A stretch of DNA of 64,000 bases from an uncultured Chitinophagaceae bacterium (GCA_937919945.1 CALESY010000035.1:1-64000); one strand, 5' to 3'. Shown: positions 46,417 to 55,962, counted from the stretch's first letter. Notes: a model not told the origin generated them from the letters alone. Numbers and translations are program-made.

Positions 46417-47967
46417 CTATTGATTCAGTAGTGGTTTCACTTCTGCTACTCCGTATGTTTTATATTCAAATTGCTTTAGAATTAACCCTTTTTCTTTCAA
46501 GCTGTTAAGTACATCTTTGTAGCCATCTGCAAATCCGTCTACGGAATATAGTAATAAATAGCTGTCATTAAGCGGTTTAATGATGTCGCTATTATAATAT
46601 TCATCTGGTTTAATACCCCATTTAATGGGTATTAAGTTTTTGTTTTTTGCAATTCCTCTATCCATATAATAAGTATAGAGTGTTAATGGTGTTGTAACGA
46701 TTATTTTCTTATCGGGATATTTGTTGTTCATATATGATATAACAGGTTTAATTTCACGTCGCCAGGATGGGAAATTTTCAATTGATATGTATGTACAGCA
46801 ATAGCAATAACCTAATGCAATAGGTACAGAAATAATATTACCAACCTTTCGTGGGAATAAATTGACAATTGCTGAAACGCCGCTTGATACTAAAATGATA
46901 AAAGGAGGAAGTAAGTATAAAATAAATCTGTAAAAAAACGGGTACATTTTAAACATAGACATAACCAAATGCAGCAAAATAGGCAGGATGGTAAAGAGAA
47001 GTAGGGCCCAGTTTTTTTTGTAAACATTGTACACAACAGAGATAACAACTAATGCGGAGAGTATTTGTGGGAAGTAATATTTATCCGTAAAAAAAAGCAT
47101 TTCGGTAAAGATGGTATCATCAATGCGCATTCTTATAAAGTCTGAAAACTCTTTACCAAAAATAGGTGTAGGACAAAATGTCCATGACCATATATTCTTC
47201 ATACCCTCTGCATACAGGTGATTGTGTATAAACTTGAAATAGTTTACTAACCAGACTGTAGTCCAGCTTCCGAATATTACCAACTGAGAAGTAGGAATGC
47301 CTAGTTGTAATGTTGTTTTATTTTCGTTCATTTTTTTTGACCAGCCAGTTGCTATCATATATAATGCTGCACAAAAAAGTACCACTACAGAGGCATTGGA
47401 ATAAGGAATAGCCAAACATCCAGCCACAGCTAAGAGTTTTGTTCTGTGTCTGGCAACAAAGGAGTGATCAGACAAAAGAAGATAGAGGATGAATATATAT
47501 ATAGCAACATCTATAGTATAAGACTTGACTTCTGAAGCATAATAAATCATTGAAATATTCAGCGCAAATACTGTAAATGATATAATGGCTGTCAATAAAT
47601 TACCTGATAACCTCTTTACAACGAAGTAAAAAAATGGCAGTGCCGCAATAGATACTAAAAAAGGGAATGTTCTGAGTGATATTTCTCCCGGACCGAAAAT
47701 TTTACAGAATGTTTCTACAGACCATAAAAAGAAAATAGGAGCGGTTTGGTAATTTTGCAGGGGCTCCATAAGGCCCAAGTAGCCGAAATACATAAAATTC
47801 AGAGCTATATGGGCTTCATCTTCCCAAAGGCTTCTGCCCATAAGGTGTTGATAAAAACGTAAAGCAATACCGATAGCTAGTATTAGAAAGAATAATGCCA
47901 GACATATCTTTTCAGCAGTTCGGGCATTTGAGGTTTTTTTATTTGACATCATGTTTGTTTTCAACAT
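46417..47967 (-). CDS. GT-C (ArnT/PMT-like) membrane glycosyltransferase
   Basis: Membrane protein of 516 aa with about eleven hydrophobic helices. The first periplasmic loop has the GT-C acidic motif in RSLWEDEAHIAL (about 50-61), and the PIFFLWSVE stretch that follows matches GT39/GT83-type transferases that take sugars from polyprenyl phosphate. A short soluble C-terminus (about 400-516) follows. ATG 47967 is used; Met6 or Met7 are alternatives. Its gene is followed by a GT2 that could make the lipid-linked donor. The acceptor is unknown. Confidence 0.85.
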   Translation of the reverse strand: MLKTNMMSNKKTSNARTAEKICLALFFLILAIGIALRFYQHLMGRSLWEDEAHIALNFMYFGYLGLMEPLQNYQTAPIFFLWSVETFCKIFGPGEISLRTFPFLVSIAALPFFYFVVKRLSGNLLTAIISFTVFALNISMIYYASEVKSYTIDVAIYIFILYLLLSDHSFVARHRTKLLAVAGCLAIPYSNASVVVLFCAALYMIATGWSKKMNENKTTLQLGIPTSQLVIFGSWTTVWLVNYFKFIHNHLYAEGMKNIWSWTFCPTPIFGKEFSDFIRMRIDDTIFTEMLFFTDKYYFPQILSALVVISVVYNVYKKNWALLLFTILPILLHLVMSMFKMYPFFYRFILYLLPPFIILVSSGVSAIVNLFPRKVGNIISVPIALGYCYCCTYISIENFPSWRREIKPVISYMNNKYPDKKIIVTTPLTLYTYYMDRGIAKNKNLIPIKWGIKPDEYYNSDIIKPLNDSYLLLYSVDGFADGYKDVLNSLKEKGLILKQFEYKTYGVAEVKPLLNQ

Positions 47968-48044
47968 ACAATAATATTGATTTTCAATAATAAGATGTGA
48001 ATAAGCCGTAAGTAAATAATTAAAAAAGCTACGTCTCTAACTAC

Positions 48045-48052
48045 TAATTTTG
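48045..48052 (+). promoter_or_regulatory. thyA -7 box TAATTTTG
   Basis: Perfect TAnnTTTG element 20 nt upstream of the thyA ATG. Confidence 0.6.
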
Positions 48053-48072
48053 TTTAATCAAACAGAATACCC

Positions 48073-48867
48073 ATGCAAGCCTATTTAGATTTACTGCAGC
48101 ATATATTAGATACAGGTGTTGCGAAAAGCGACCGTACGGGTACAGGTACTATCAGTTGTTTTGGCTATCAGATGCGGTTTAACCTGCAAGATGGTTTCCC
48201 GATGGTAACTACCAAAAAACTGCACCTGAAATCTATTATACACGAGTTGCTGTGGTTTTTGCAAGGTGATACCAATATAAAATACCTGAAAGACAATGGT
48301 GTTGGTATTTGGGACGAATGGGCAGATGCCAATGGCGACCTTGGTCCGGTATATGGTCATCAATGGCGTAGCTGGCAAGGTGTAGACGGGCAGGTACACG
48401 ACCAGATAAAAACATTGCTGCATACGCTGCAAACCAATCCTGATAGCCGTAGAATGATAGTGAATGCATGGAATGTGGCAGACCTACATAAGATGGCGTT
48501 AACACCTTGCCATGCACTATTTCAGTTTTACGTTGCTAATGGTAAGCTAAGCTGTCAGTTGTATCAGCGTAGTGCCGATGTGTTTTTAGGTGTACCGTTT
48601 AACATAGCATCTTACGCATTGCTTACCATGATGATAGCGCAAGTGTGCGGGCTCAAGTATGGTGAGTTTATACATACTTTTGGCGACGTACATCTGTATA
48701 GCAATCATATAGAACAAGCAAAACTGCAACTGACAAGAACACCCTATCCGCTACCTACCATAAAACTGAATCCTGAGGTAAAAGACTTATTCGATTTTAA
48801 GTACGAAGATTTTACGTTGGAAAATTACCAGGCACATCCACATATTAAAGCACCGGTGGCTGTATAA
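48073..48867 (+). CDS. thyA: Thymidylate synthase
   Basis: Enzyme of 264 aa, the exact length of E. coli ThyA, that methylates dUMP using methylene-tetrahydrofolate. The N-terminus has the Arg-containing phosphate loop KSDRTGTGT; WDEWAD and the catalytic Cys in LTPCHALFQFYV (near residue 146) are intact, as are QRSADVFLGVPFNIASYALL and HIKAPVAV at the end. It is paired with folA, which regenerates the folate cofactor, but a terminator-like hairpin separates them and folA has its own promoter. Confidence 0.98.
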   Translation: MQAYLDLLQHILDTGVAKSDRTGTGTISCFGYQMRFNLQDGFPMVTTKKLHLKSIIHELLWFLQGDTNIKYLKDNGVGIWDEWADANGDLGPVYGHQWRSWQGVDGQVHDQIKTLLHTLQTNPDSRRMIVNAWNVADLHKMALTPCHALFQFYVANGKLSCQLYQRSADVFLGVPFNIASYALLTMMIAQVCGLKYGEFIHTFGDVHLYSNHIEQAKLQLTRTPYPLPTIKLNPEVKDLFDFKYEDFTLENYQAHPHIKAPVAV

Positions 48868-48875
48868 AATAGAAT

Positions 48876-48907
48876 AAAGCAAAACTAAAAACTGATTTTG
48901 CTTTTTT
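48876..48907 (+). terminator. thyA terminator abutting the folA promoter
   Basis: AAAGCAAAA pairs with TTTTGCTTT across 11 nt and runs into TTTTTT. The final T is also the first base of the folA -7 box TACTTTTG. Confidence 0.7.
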
Positions 48908-48914
48908 ACTTTTG
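48907..48914 (+). promoter_or_regulatory. folA -7 box TACTTTTG, 7 nt from ATG
   Basis: Perfect TAnnTTTG element that starts on the last T of the thyA terminator; the spacer is CCTTCAA. Confidence 0.68.
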
Positions 48915-48921
48915 CCTTCAA

Positions 48922-49428
48922 ATGATACTTTCAGCAATCGTTGCCATATCTGATAATAATGCCATTGGAAGAGACAACCAATTACCATGGCATTTGCCCG
49001 ATGATTTAAAATTCTTCAAGCACACTACGTTAGGCAAACCGATGTTGATGGGGCGTAAAACTTTTGAGTCGCTGGGCGGTGTGTTAAAAAACAGGTTGCA
49101 TATTGTAGTCTCTCAGCAGAAAGATTTACAACTACCTGACGGCGTGTTATTGTACAACGATATAGATGCAGCCATCATCCGTATGGAGCAGGAAAACATG
49201 GAAGAAGGATTCATTATAGGTGGTGGGGTAGTATTTGAAAAAACCATGCACCTGATAGAAAGGCTGTACCTGACACGCGTACATACTGTTATTGAAGATG
49301 CCCATGCTTTTTTCCCCCATATCAATCATGCACACTGGAAGCTTGTGTGGCAGGAAGAACACAAAGCCGACGAAAAACATGCTTACGATTTTACCTTTCA
49401 GCAGTGGGAGAGGATAAAAGAAGTGTAA
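48922..49428 (+). CDS. folA: Dihydrofolate reductase
   Basis: DHFR of 168 aa that reduces dihydrofolate with NADPH, resupplying cofactor for ThyA. Motifs in order: AIVAISDNNAIGRDNQLPW (Met20-loop region), the catalytic Asp in LPDDLKFF, GRKTFESLGG, and the NADPH-binding FIIGGGVVFE. A longer frame opens eight codons earlier, inside the promoter; ATG 48922 is 7 nt after the -7 box and gives the conserved N-terminus. The next gene begins 4 nt after its stop. Confidence 0.97.
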   Translation: MILSAIVAISDNNAIGRDNQLPWHLPDDLKFFKHTTLGKPMLMGRKTFESLGGVLKNRLHIVVSQQKDLQLPDGVLLYNDIDAAIIRMEQENMEEGFIIGGGVVFEKTMHLIERLYLTRVHTVIEDAHAFFPHINHAHWKLVWQEEHKADEKHAYDFTFQQWERIKEV

Positions 49429-49432
49429 GGAC

Positions 49433-49801
49433 ATGCATGCCCTATTACAATATATTCGTTACAGGTGGAAAGCCAAAACAAGGCATGGCATACACTCTCC
49501 TTTTGTATATGCGTTTATTGATAATTGCCTCGCCAAAAAATCTGCACAAAACCTTGAAGAACGCATTAATGCGTATTTTGGCGATGGCGTTTACTGGGTA
49601 GATGATGCAACTAATATTAAACAGCATACTATAACTGCTATACGCAACATACATAGTAACAAACAATGTACTGCTATGTGGGATGTACTTAGAGGTAACC
49701 AATCCTATATCATCAGTATAGACTTGTATTGCATAGGGCTGCTGGTTAAAAACCCTGATATAAAAGAAAAGCAGCACTTTGTGCTGCAATATCCTTTATA
49801 G
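49433..49801 (+). CDS. Core-deleted methyltransferase-like protein
   Basis: Protein of 122 aa. The N-terminus (YRWKAKTRHGIHSPFVYAFI, residues 10-29) and the C-terminus (ISIDLYCIGLLV, then KEKQHFVLQYPL) resemble the two ends of a class I SAM methyltransferase family common in Bacteroidota. The glycine-rich SAM-binding motif and most of the Rossmann core, about 120 residues, are absent, and the frame is open across the junction. It is either a degraded paralogue or a small protein with a new role. It is translated right after folA (4-nt gap). The family match is from memory and should be searched. Confidence 0.65.
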   Translation: MHALLQYIRYRWKAKTRHGIHSPFVYAFIDNCLAKKSAQNLEERINAYFGDGVYWVDDATNIKQHTITAIRNIHSNKQCTAMWDVLRGNQSYIISIDLYCIGLLVKNPDIKEKQHFVLQYPL

Positions 49802-49850
49802 TTAGTTTACAGAATTTTATAAGTAATTTTAGAATACACAACCACCACTT

Positions 49851-51701
49851 ATGAAATTTCCTTCTATAGATTATGTTGCAGAACAAGCATGGAAATCACT
49901 TAATAGGTTTTACATGCCGCTTTTTTTCGCGTTTTGCAGTTGCGTCATTGCTATTATGATGGTAGAAAACAAATCGGACGATAACACCCTTTATACTAAA
50001 CTGCTGCTCACATCAATAATAAGTATACCGTTTTCTTTAGGCTGCATACTTTTCGCTGAAAGAACCACCAGAAACCGCAAAGGCTTAATGGAATCGCTAA
50101 CAGTATTATTTGCTATTGTATACTGTTTATTTTATTCGCCCGATACATTTTTTGATGATTTAAAGGAAACGATTATTTACTTGGTATTGATTGTAGTAGT
50201 ACACTTGTGGGTTGCGCTTGCGGCCTATATAAATAAAGGTGAACGATATGGTTTCTGGCGGTTTAATGAATCTATGTATGCCCGCATGATAATTTCTGCA
50301 ATCTTTTCTGTGGTGCTATATGGTGGGTTGGCTTTAGCACTTGCAGCTGTGAACATACTTTTCAAGTTTGATGTAAATGAGCGAATGTATCTGGATATAT
50401 GGATTGTGATTGTAAGCATATTCAATACATGGTTTTTCTTGTCAGGTATTCCCGAAGATTACGAAGTATTGAATACTGAAAAAATATTTCCAAAAGGGCT
50501 TAAAATATTTACACAATATATCTTAATACCATTAGCTACTCTATACCTGCTGATACTCTACGCATATGGTCTAAAAATCCTAGTACAATGGAGTTTGCCC
50601 AAAGGATGGGTGAGTATGCTAATTATGTGTTATTCGGTAATCGGCATACTGGCAGTATTGTTAGTATATCCTTTACGGGATGATGCAGAAAATGCTTGGG
50701 TAAGGTTTTTTGCCCGTTTTTTCTTTATTGCCATACTACCGCTTATTGTACTATTATTTGTTGCAATTGGCGTACGAGTAAGGCAATACGGCATTACAGA
50801 ACCTAGGTACTACCTGATGCTGTTAGGATTGTGGCTTGCATTTATAGCTTTATACAATATATTTTCAGGGCAGAAAAACATAAAAGTCATTCCTGCATCG
50901 TTAGCAGTTATAGGTGTTTTATCGCTGATAGGACCATGGAATGTTTTTAGCGTATCTGAACGCAGTCAATTAAGCCGGCTCGAAAAGCTACTTGCCCAAT
51001 ACAATATACATCAATCTGGTAGTACTATAACCCAACCCAATAAAACAGTAAGTGCCGATGATATACAGCACATACAAAGTATACTTGAATATTTTGTAGA
51101 TAGAAAAGATGTTCCAAAGTTGCAACATATATATCCTACTGACCTGAAGAAATTAAACGCATACATCAGTAATAAGCATAAGAATGAAGAAATAGAAAGC
51201 AGACTATGGCTTGAAAAAGCCCAGATGAATGATACTCTGGTAGTGATGCTGCATATAGAACGTGCTGAGGACGTGATTTACTACCAAAACAGTAGCCATA
51301 GCTTTACTATTGATGACGATATTTGTACAGATGTCTCGGGATATAGATATATTTATGATTATCATTACTACGATAACAATAATCTAGACCATGTTGACAA
51401 AAGTACAGTTATCCATATTTCTGAATCTGATTCAATTAGATTAATCATAACAAATCAAAGACATGAGGCGTATATAACTATAGACAGGCTTGGCGAATTA
51501 CAATGCAAAATTGATTTGAATACAATACTTGATACACTTGAAAAAAATGACAAAAGACATTCAGATATTCCATCAAGCAGAATGACTGCAATTGGTATAG
51601 GAATAAGACAAAGTAAAATCATTATTAAGCAAGTTATCATCAATAGCAATAAAGAAGAAAACCGAATCGGCAGTATTGACGCATATATATTATTTAATTA
51701 A
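49851..51701 (+). CDS. DUF4153 membrane protein
   Basis: Polytopic protein of 616 aa with about eleven helices in residues 18-370 and a soluble C-terminal region of about 240 residues. The pattern fits DUF4153, of unknown function. The soluble part is rich in Asp, Tyr and His (DDDICTDVSGYRYIYDYHYY) and is variable in such proteins. The gene is 49 nt after the methyltransferase-like gene and could be co-transcribed with folA. A hairpin follows the stop. Confidence 0.83.
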   Translation: MKFPSIDYVAEQAWKSLNRFYMPLFFAFCSCVIAIMMVENKSDDNTLYTKLLLTSIISIPFSLGCILFAERTTRNRKGLMESLTVLFAIVYCLFYSPDTFFDDLKETIIYLVLIVVVHLWVALAAYINKGERYGFWRFNESMYARMIISAIFSVVLYGGLALALAAVNILFKFDVNERMYLDIWIVIVSIFNTWFFLSGIPEDYEVLNTEKIFPKGLKIFTQYILIPLATLYLLILYAYGLKILVQWSLPKGWVSMLIMCYSVIGILAVLLVYPLRDDAENAWVRFFARFFFIAILPLIVLLFVAIGVRVRQYGITEPRYYLMLLGLWLAFIALYNIFSGQKNIKVIPASLAVIGVLSLIGPWNVFSVSERSQLSRLEKLLAQYNIHQSGSTITQPNKTVSADDIQHIQSILEYFVDRKDVPKLQHIYPTDLKKLNAYISNKHKNEEIESRLWLEKAQMNDTLVVMLHIERAEDVIYYQNSSHSFTIDDDICTDVSGYRYIYDYHYYDNNNLDHVDKSTVIHISESDSIRLIITNQRHEAYITIDRLGELQCKIDLNTILDTLEKNDKRHSDIPSSRMTAIGIGIRQSKIIIKQVIINSNKEENRIGSIDAYILFN

Positions 51702-51703
51702 CA

Positions 51704-51727
51704 AGCCTCGTGATTTCTCACGAGGCT
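51704..51727. terminator. Hairpin between convergent genes
   Basis: AGCCTCGTGA, loop TTTC, TCACGAGGCT: a perfect 10-bp stem right after the DUF4153 stop, but T-tracts are poor on both sides, so strength is uncertain. Confidence 0.6.
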
Positions 51728-51750
51728 GTTATTGAATATTCTTCTTTCCC

Positions 51751-52065
51751 TTAGTCTTTCTTCATAAAGCCTTTCAGCTTGTCGAGTGCATCTTTTGTGG
51801 CATCTTGTGCTTTAGTGCCAAATTCGCTCATTTTATCGCCTGCTTCTTTGGCAAAGCCTTCCATATTTTCTTTAGCTGTTTCTGCCATGTCTTTCATCTT
51901 ATCCATTATACTCTCATCTTCAGTCAGGAAGTTGTCAATCATACCATGCATCATAGGGGGTACTTTACCTTTAATAAACTCGGCAATGGTTTGAACGGCT
52001 TTCAATGCCTGTTCTTCATTCAGCCCTGCTTTGGCTTTCAGTTGTTCCAGCAAATTGTTTTCCAT
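51751..52065 (-). CDS. Small helical protein, amphipathic tail
   Basis: Protein of 104 aa without signal peptide. The N-terminal half (AGLNEEQALKAVQTIAEFIK) resembles the start of DUF937/DUF2267-like helical proteins. The second half has 11-residue-like repeats (AKENMEGFAKEAGDKM and so on) typical of amphipathic LEA or apolipoprotein-type helices. Such proteins may be stress-related or membrane-associated; the function is unknown. It follows clpX by 33 nt on the same strand. Confidence 0.78.
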   Translation of the reverse strand: MENNLLEQLKAKAGLNEEQALKAVQTIAEFIKGKVPPMMHGMIDNFLTEDESIMDKMKDMAETAKENMEGFAKEAGDKMSEFGTKAQDATKDALDKLKGFMKKD

Positions 52066-52098
52066 ATTCTGTATGTATTATGGGGTTGAAAAATCTGA

Positions 52099-53343
52099 TT
52101 ATGCGGCTTTAAGGTATTCAAGTTTAGAATGTTCCAGCATCTGCTTAGCATAGTCGAGCGAGAGATAAAATACTTCCTCATTCTTTTCTGATGGCAGGTC
52201 GAACATAGCATCTGTAAGTATCATTTCGCAAATGGCACGCAACCCACGTCCACCCAGTTTGAACTGTACAGCTTTTTCTACCATGTAGTCCAATGCTGCA
52301 TCTTCTACTTCCAGCTTCACACCTTCGTATTCAAATAGCTTTTTATACTGTTTGATGAGCGCATTCTTAGGTTCTGTCAATATGCGTTTCAGCGCGCTCG
52401 GGTCAAGCGGGTTCAGATAGGTAACCACCGGCAGGCGGCCCAGTAATTCGGGTATCAGCCCGAAAGTGCGCAGGTCTTGTGCATTTACATATTGCAACAG
52501 GTTGGCACGGTCTATCTCGTTGGTTTCTTTAATGGCTTTGTAGCCTATAGAAGATGTCTGCACACGGCGGGCTATCATTTTGTCGATACCCTCAAACGCG
52601 CCACCGCAAATAAACAGAATGTTTTGGGTGTTCACTTTCACCATCTTTTGTTCAGGGTGTTTGCGTCCGCCTTGTGGTGGCACCAGTACTTCGGAACCTT
52701 CCAACAGTTTCAGCATCGCCTGCTGCACACCTTCACCACTCACATCGCGGGTAATGGATGGGTTATCGCCTTTACGGCCTATTTTATCTATCTCGTCTAT
52801 ATATACGATACCGCGTTCTGCAGCAGCTACATCAAAATTGCATGATTGTAATAAGCGAGAAAGAATACTTTCAACATCTTCGCCTACATAACCAGCCTCT
52901 GTAAACACAGTAGCATCTACAATAGCAAACGGCACTTGCAACAAACGAGCAATGCTCTTGGCCAGCAATGTTTTACCCGTGCCTGTTTCTCCCACCATGA
53001 TGATGTTTGATTTTTCAATTTCAACATCATCCTGTACAGGATGCATAAGTCGTTTGTAGTGATTATACATAGCTACAGCCAATACTTTTTTGGCATCGTC
53101 TTGCCCTATCACGTATTGGTCGAGGAATGCTTTTATTTCGCGGGGTTTATGTAGCTTATGTTGTTGCAGGTCTGTTTTGCCGGCTTGTGGTTTATTCAAT
53201 TCGCCATTAGCTTCCTGCAATAAATGATGAGCATTTTCTATACACTGGTCACATATATTACCTTTCATACCTGTGAAGAGGATATTTACATCACTCTCTG
53301 CACGGTCGCAAAAGGAACATTTTCTTTCAGACTGCTTTGCCAT
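52099..53343 (-). CDS. clpX: ATP-dependent Clp protease ATP-binding subunit ClpX
   Basis: AAA+ unfoldase of 414 aa that feeds substrates to ClpP. The N-terminal zinc domain has CSFC and CDQC (near residues 9-40). Walker A GETGTGKT, pore loop GYVGEDVES, Walker B VYIDEIDK and the C-terminal sensor 2 GGRGLRAI are all present. The ClpP-docking IGF loop reads IGY (SSIGYKA). No clpP or tig gene is adjacent. The in-frame TTG at 53352 is rejected in favour of ATG 53343. A TACCTTCG box, a one-base variant of the -7 consensus, lies 21 nt upstream. Confidence 0.96.
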   Translation of the reverse strand: MAKQSERKCSFCDRAESDVNILFTGMKGNICDQCIENAHHLLQEANGELNKPQAGKTDLQQHKLHKPREIKAFLDQYVIGQDDAKKVLAVAMYNHYKRLMHPVQDDVEIEKSNIIMVGETGTGKTLLAKSIARLLQVPFAIVDATVFTEAGYVGEDVESILSRLLQSCNFDVAAAERGIVYIDEIDKIGRKGDNPSITRDVSGEGVQQAMLKLLEGSEVLVPPQGGRKHPEQKMVKVNTQNILFICGGAFEGIDKMIARRVQTSSIGYKAIKETNEIDRANLLQYVNAQDLRTFGLIPELLGRLPVVTYLNPLDPSALKRILTEPKNALIKQYKKLFEYEGVKLEVEDAALDYMVEKAVQFKLGGRGLRAICEMILTDAMFDLPSEKNEEVFYLSLDYAKQMLEHSKLEYLKAA

Positions 53344-53364
53344 TCGTCGCAATAGTTTAGTCTG

Positions 53365-53372
53365 CGAAGGTA
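53365..53372 (-). promoter_or_regulatory. clpX -7-like box TACCTTCG
   Basis: Differs from TAnnTTTG by one base (C for T at position 7). The same TACCTTCGCA appears before the sensor kinase at 3153-3144. Confidence 0.45.
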
Positions 53373-53512
53373 CAATTAATTATATAAATGGACATAGTTG
53401 CAAGGCTGATGCATAGCATAGCTTTAATTTATGCGCATGTGCAACTACTTAAGCCTCACATAAATTAACTTGCATCTTTATGCCATTATTATTTTCAGGT
53501 AAGCATGACGCA

Positions 53513-55960
53513 ATGCGTTTCGCAGATATTATACTGCCGCTCAATCTGCCGCAGGCACTTACCTATGGCATACCGCATGATATGCAACCACTGTTGCAGG
53601 TAGGAATGCGGGTAGAAGTGTCGCTTGGCAGAAATAAGCTGTATGCAGGCATCGTGGCAAGGCTTCATAATGATAAACCAGAAGCCTATGAAGTAAAACC
53701 TGTTAAAAACATAATAGACGAACAGCCGATTGTTAATGATACACAACTACGCTTCTGGCAATGGATAGGATATTATTATGCTGCAGCACCCGGTGAGGTA
53801 ATGCAATCTGCGCTGCCATCTCATCTGAAACTGATCGGAGAAACCACTTTGAAATGGGCACCAGTACATGATGATGTAGTGTATGAATGGAGCAACGAAA
53901 CATATCCTGCGGCAGAGGCATTGGAAATGCGAAAAGAACTGAGCATTAGCGAGTTAAGAGGATTGGTAGGGAGCAGGCACCTGACATCTGTACTAAACGA
54001 GCTAATTGAAAAAGAAGTAGTGCAGATACACGACGAACTGGAACCAACATACAAACCGAAGACGGAAAAAGTAGTATCACTAGCAGAACAGTATAGTAAT
54101 GAGGAAGCAATGCATCAACTGTTTAACGAACTGGTACGTGCTCCCAGACAGTTAGATGTATTGATGGCATACACTGAGTTAAGTATCAAAAACAAAATTG
54201 TACGCCAATTTGATTTATTGGAGCGCAGCAGCGCTAATGCCGCACAAATAAAATCCTTGGCAGACAAGGGAATATTTAAGATTGAAGAACGCAATACCGA
54301 CAGGCTGCAATACACAGGCGAGGTAGTGAATAAAGAAATAGATTTTACACCAGCGCAGCAGCAAGCATATGATGAACTGACGACAGGCTTGCAAGAAAAA
54401 AATGTCGCACTATTACAAGGTGTTACAGGCAGCGGCAAAACGCTGATATACATTCATAAAATAAAGGAGTGTATAGCACAGGGTAAGCAAGCATTGTTTC
54501 TGCTACCGGAGATAGGACTTACCACACAATTAGTGAGCAGGCTATATGCCTATTTCGGAGAGGAATTAGGGGTATATCATTCGCGCTTCAGTAATAATGA
54601 GCGGGTAGAGATATGGGAGAAAGTACGGCTTGGTAAATACAAAGTAGTGATAGGGCCACGGTCTGCATTATGGTTACCATATCAGCAGTTGGGCTTAATC
54701 ATTGCAGATGAAGAACACGATGGCTCTTATAAACAGAAAGACCCCGCACCTCGCTTCCACGCGCGCGATGCAGCTATTTATCTTGCATCGTTGCACAAAG
54801 CAAAAACGATATTAGGCTCTGCAACACCGTCTGTAGAAAGCCTGTATAACGCCAGGCAAGGCAAGTATGCACACGTCAAACTGATGGAGCGATACATGGG
54901 GGTGAAGATGCCATCTATAGAAATGATAAATGCTGCTACCCTTGAGCAATTCAGGCAGCAGAGCATCAAACTCATAACCCCAGACCTGTTCAAGGCCATT
55001 GCCGAAACATTAGAGAAGAAGAAACAAGTCATTCTGTTTCAAAACCGTAGGGGCTACGCACCTTTTCAGCTATGCACAATGTGTGGTTGGGTACCGCAAT
55101 GTAAAAACTGTGCAGTATCGCTTACGTATCATAAAAGCACCGATAAACTACATTGTCACTATTGTGGTCAAAAATCGGCCATCATACATACTTGCCCCTC
55201 GTGCGGCAGCAACCGCATACAAAGCAAGAGCTTTGGTACAGAAAAAATAGAAGAAGAAATACAAACCCTCTTCCCCAAAGCACGTACTGCGCGAATGGAC
55301 ATTGACACCATGCGCGGCAAACAAAGTATGCAACAACTACTGGATGAGGTAGAAAAGCGAAAAATTGACATACTCATCGGTACACAAATGGTAGTAAAGG
55401 GGCTTGACTTTGCTGGTGTATCATTAGTGGGTATTTTAAGTGCCGACAGTTTATTGAGCTACCCCGATTTCAGGGTGAACGAGCGGGCGTTTCAGCTAAT
55501 GGAACAAGTAAGCGGGCGTGCCGGCAGAACTGATGGTGCCGGCAAGGTAATGATACAAGGATACAATCTTACACATCCTGTATTACAATGGGTACAGCAA
55601 CACGATGTAGATGCTTTTTATGAACAGGAAATAAAATACCGTGAGTACTTTGCTTATCCACCATTTGCCAGACTTATCAAAATTACGTTCAAACACAAAG
55701 ACGAACCCAAAGCTATTGAGGCTGCTATACGCATGTCACAGGTGCTTTCAACTACTAATGGCATTGCAGTACAAGGACCTGTACCAGCATTAGTGCCGCG
55801 CATTCGTAATCAGTACATTCAGGAAGTTTGGGTAAAATGCCAAAGAGATAACAAAGTGTTGGAAAATGTGAAGCATCAAATAGCAATAGAAAAGAGAAAC
55901 ATTACGTCTGAACGCGGTAACAATGCTCTTCAAATATTGATAGATATAGACCCGCAATAA
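53513..55960 (+). CDS. priA: Primosomal replication helicase PriA
   Basis: Replication-restart helicase of 815 aa. An N-terminal DNA-binding domain precedes a DEAD-type core with Walker A GVTGSGKT and motif II ADEEHDGSYK. Eight Cys form the two zinc sites of PriA (CTMCGWVPQCKNC, then CHYC and CPSC). Motifs V-VI include GTQMVVKGLDF and QVSGRAGRTDG. ATG 53513 gives the family start MRFADIILPL; a longer frame from ATG 53480 adds eleven residues. It is divergent from clpX. Confidence 0.95.
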   Translation: MRFADIILPLNLPQALTYGIPHDMQPLLQVGMRVEVSLGRNKLYAGIVARLHNDKPEAYEVKPVKNIIDEQPIVNDTQLRFWQWIGYYYAAAPGEVMQSALPSHLKLIGETTLKWAPVHDDVVYEWSNETYPAAEALEMRKELSISELRGLVGSRHLTSVLNELIEKEVVQIHDELEPTYKPKTEKVVSLAEQYSNEEAMHQLFNELVRAPRQLDVLMAYTELSIKNKIVRQFDLLERSSANAAQIKSLADKGIFKIEERNTDRLQYTGEVVNKEIDFTPAQQQAYDELTTGLQEKNVALLQGVTGSGKTLIYIHKIKECIAQGKQALFLLPEIGLTTQLVSRLYAYFGEELGVYHSRFSNNERVEIWEKVRLGKYKVVIGPRSALWLPYQQLGLIIADEEHDGSYKQKDPAPRFHARDAAIYLASLHKAKTILGSATPSVESLYNARQGKYAHVKLMERYMGVKMPSIEMINAATLEQFRQQSIKLITPDLFKAIAETLEKKKQVILFQNRRGYAPFQLCTMCGWVPQCKNCAVSLTYHKSTDKLHCHYCGQKSAIIHTCPSCGSNRIQSKSFGTEKIEEEIQTLFPKARTARMDIDTMRGKQSMQQLLDEVEKRKIDILIGTQMVVKGLDFAGVSLVGILSADSLLSYPDFRVNERAFQLMEQVSGRAGRTDGAGKVMIQGYNLTHPVLQWVQQHDVDAFYEQEIKYREYFAYPPFARLIKITFKHKDEPKAIEAAIRMSQVLSTTNGIAVQGPVPALVPRIRNQYIQEVWVKCQRDNKVLENVKHQIAIEKRNITSERGNNALQILIDIDPQ

Positions 55961-55962
55961 TA

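Noticed and set aside
49767..49788. GCAGCAC/GTGCTGC hairpin as terminator of the methyltransferase-like gene
   Set aside because: It lies inside the coding end and is not followed by a T-tract.
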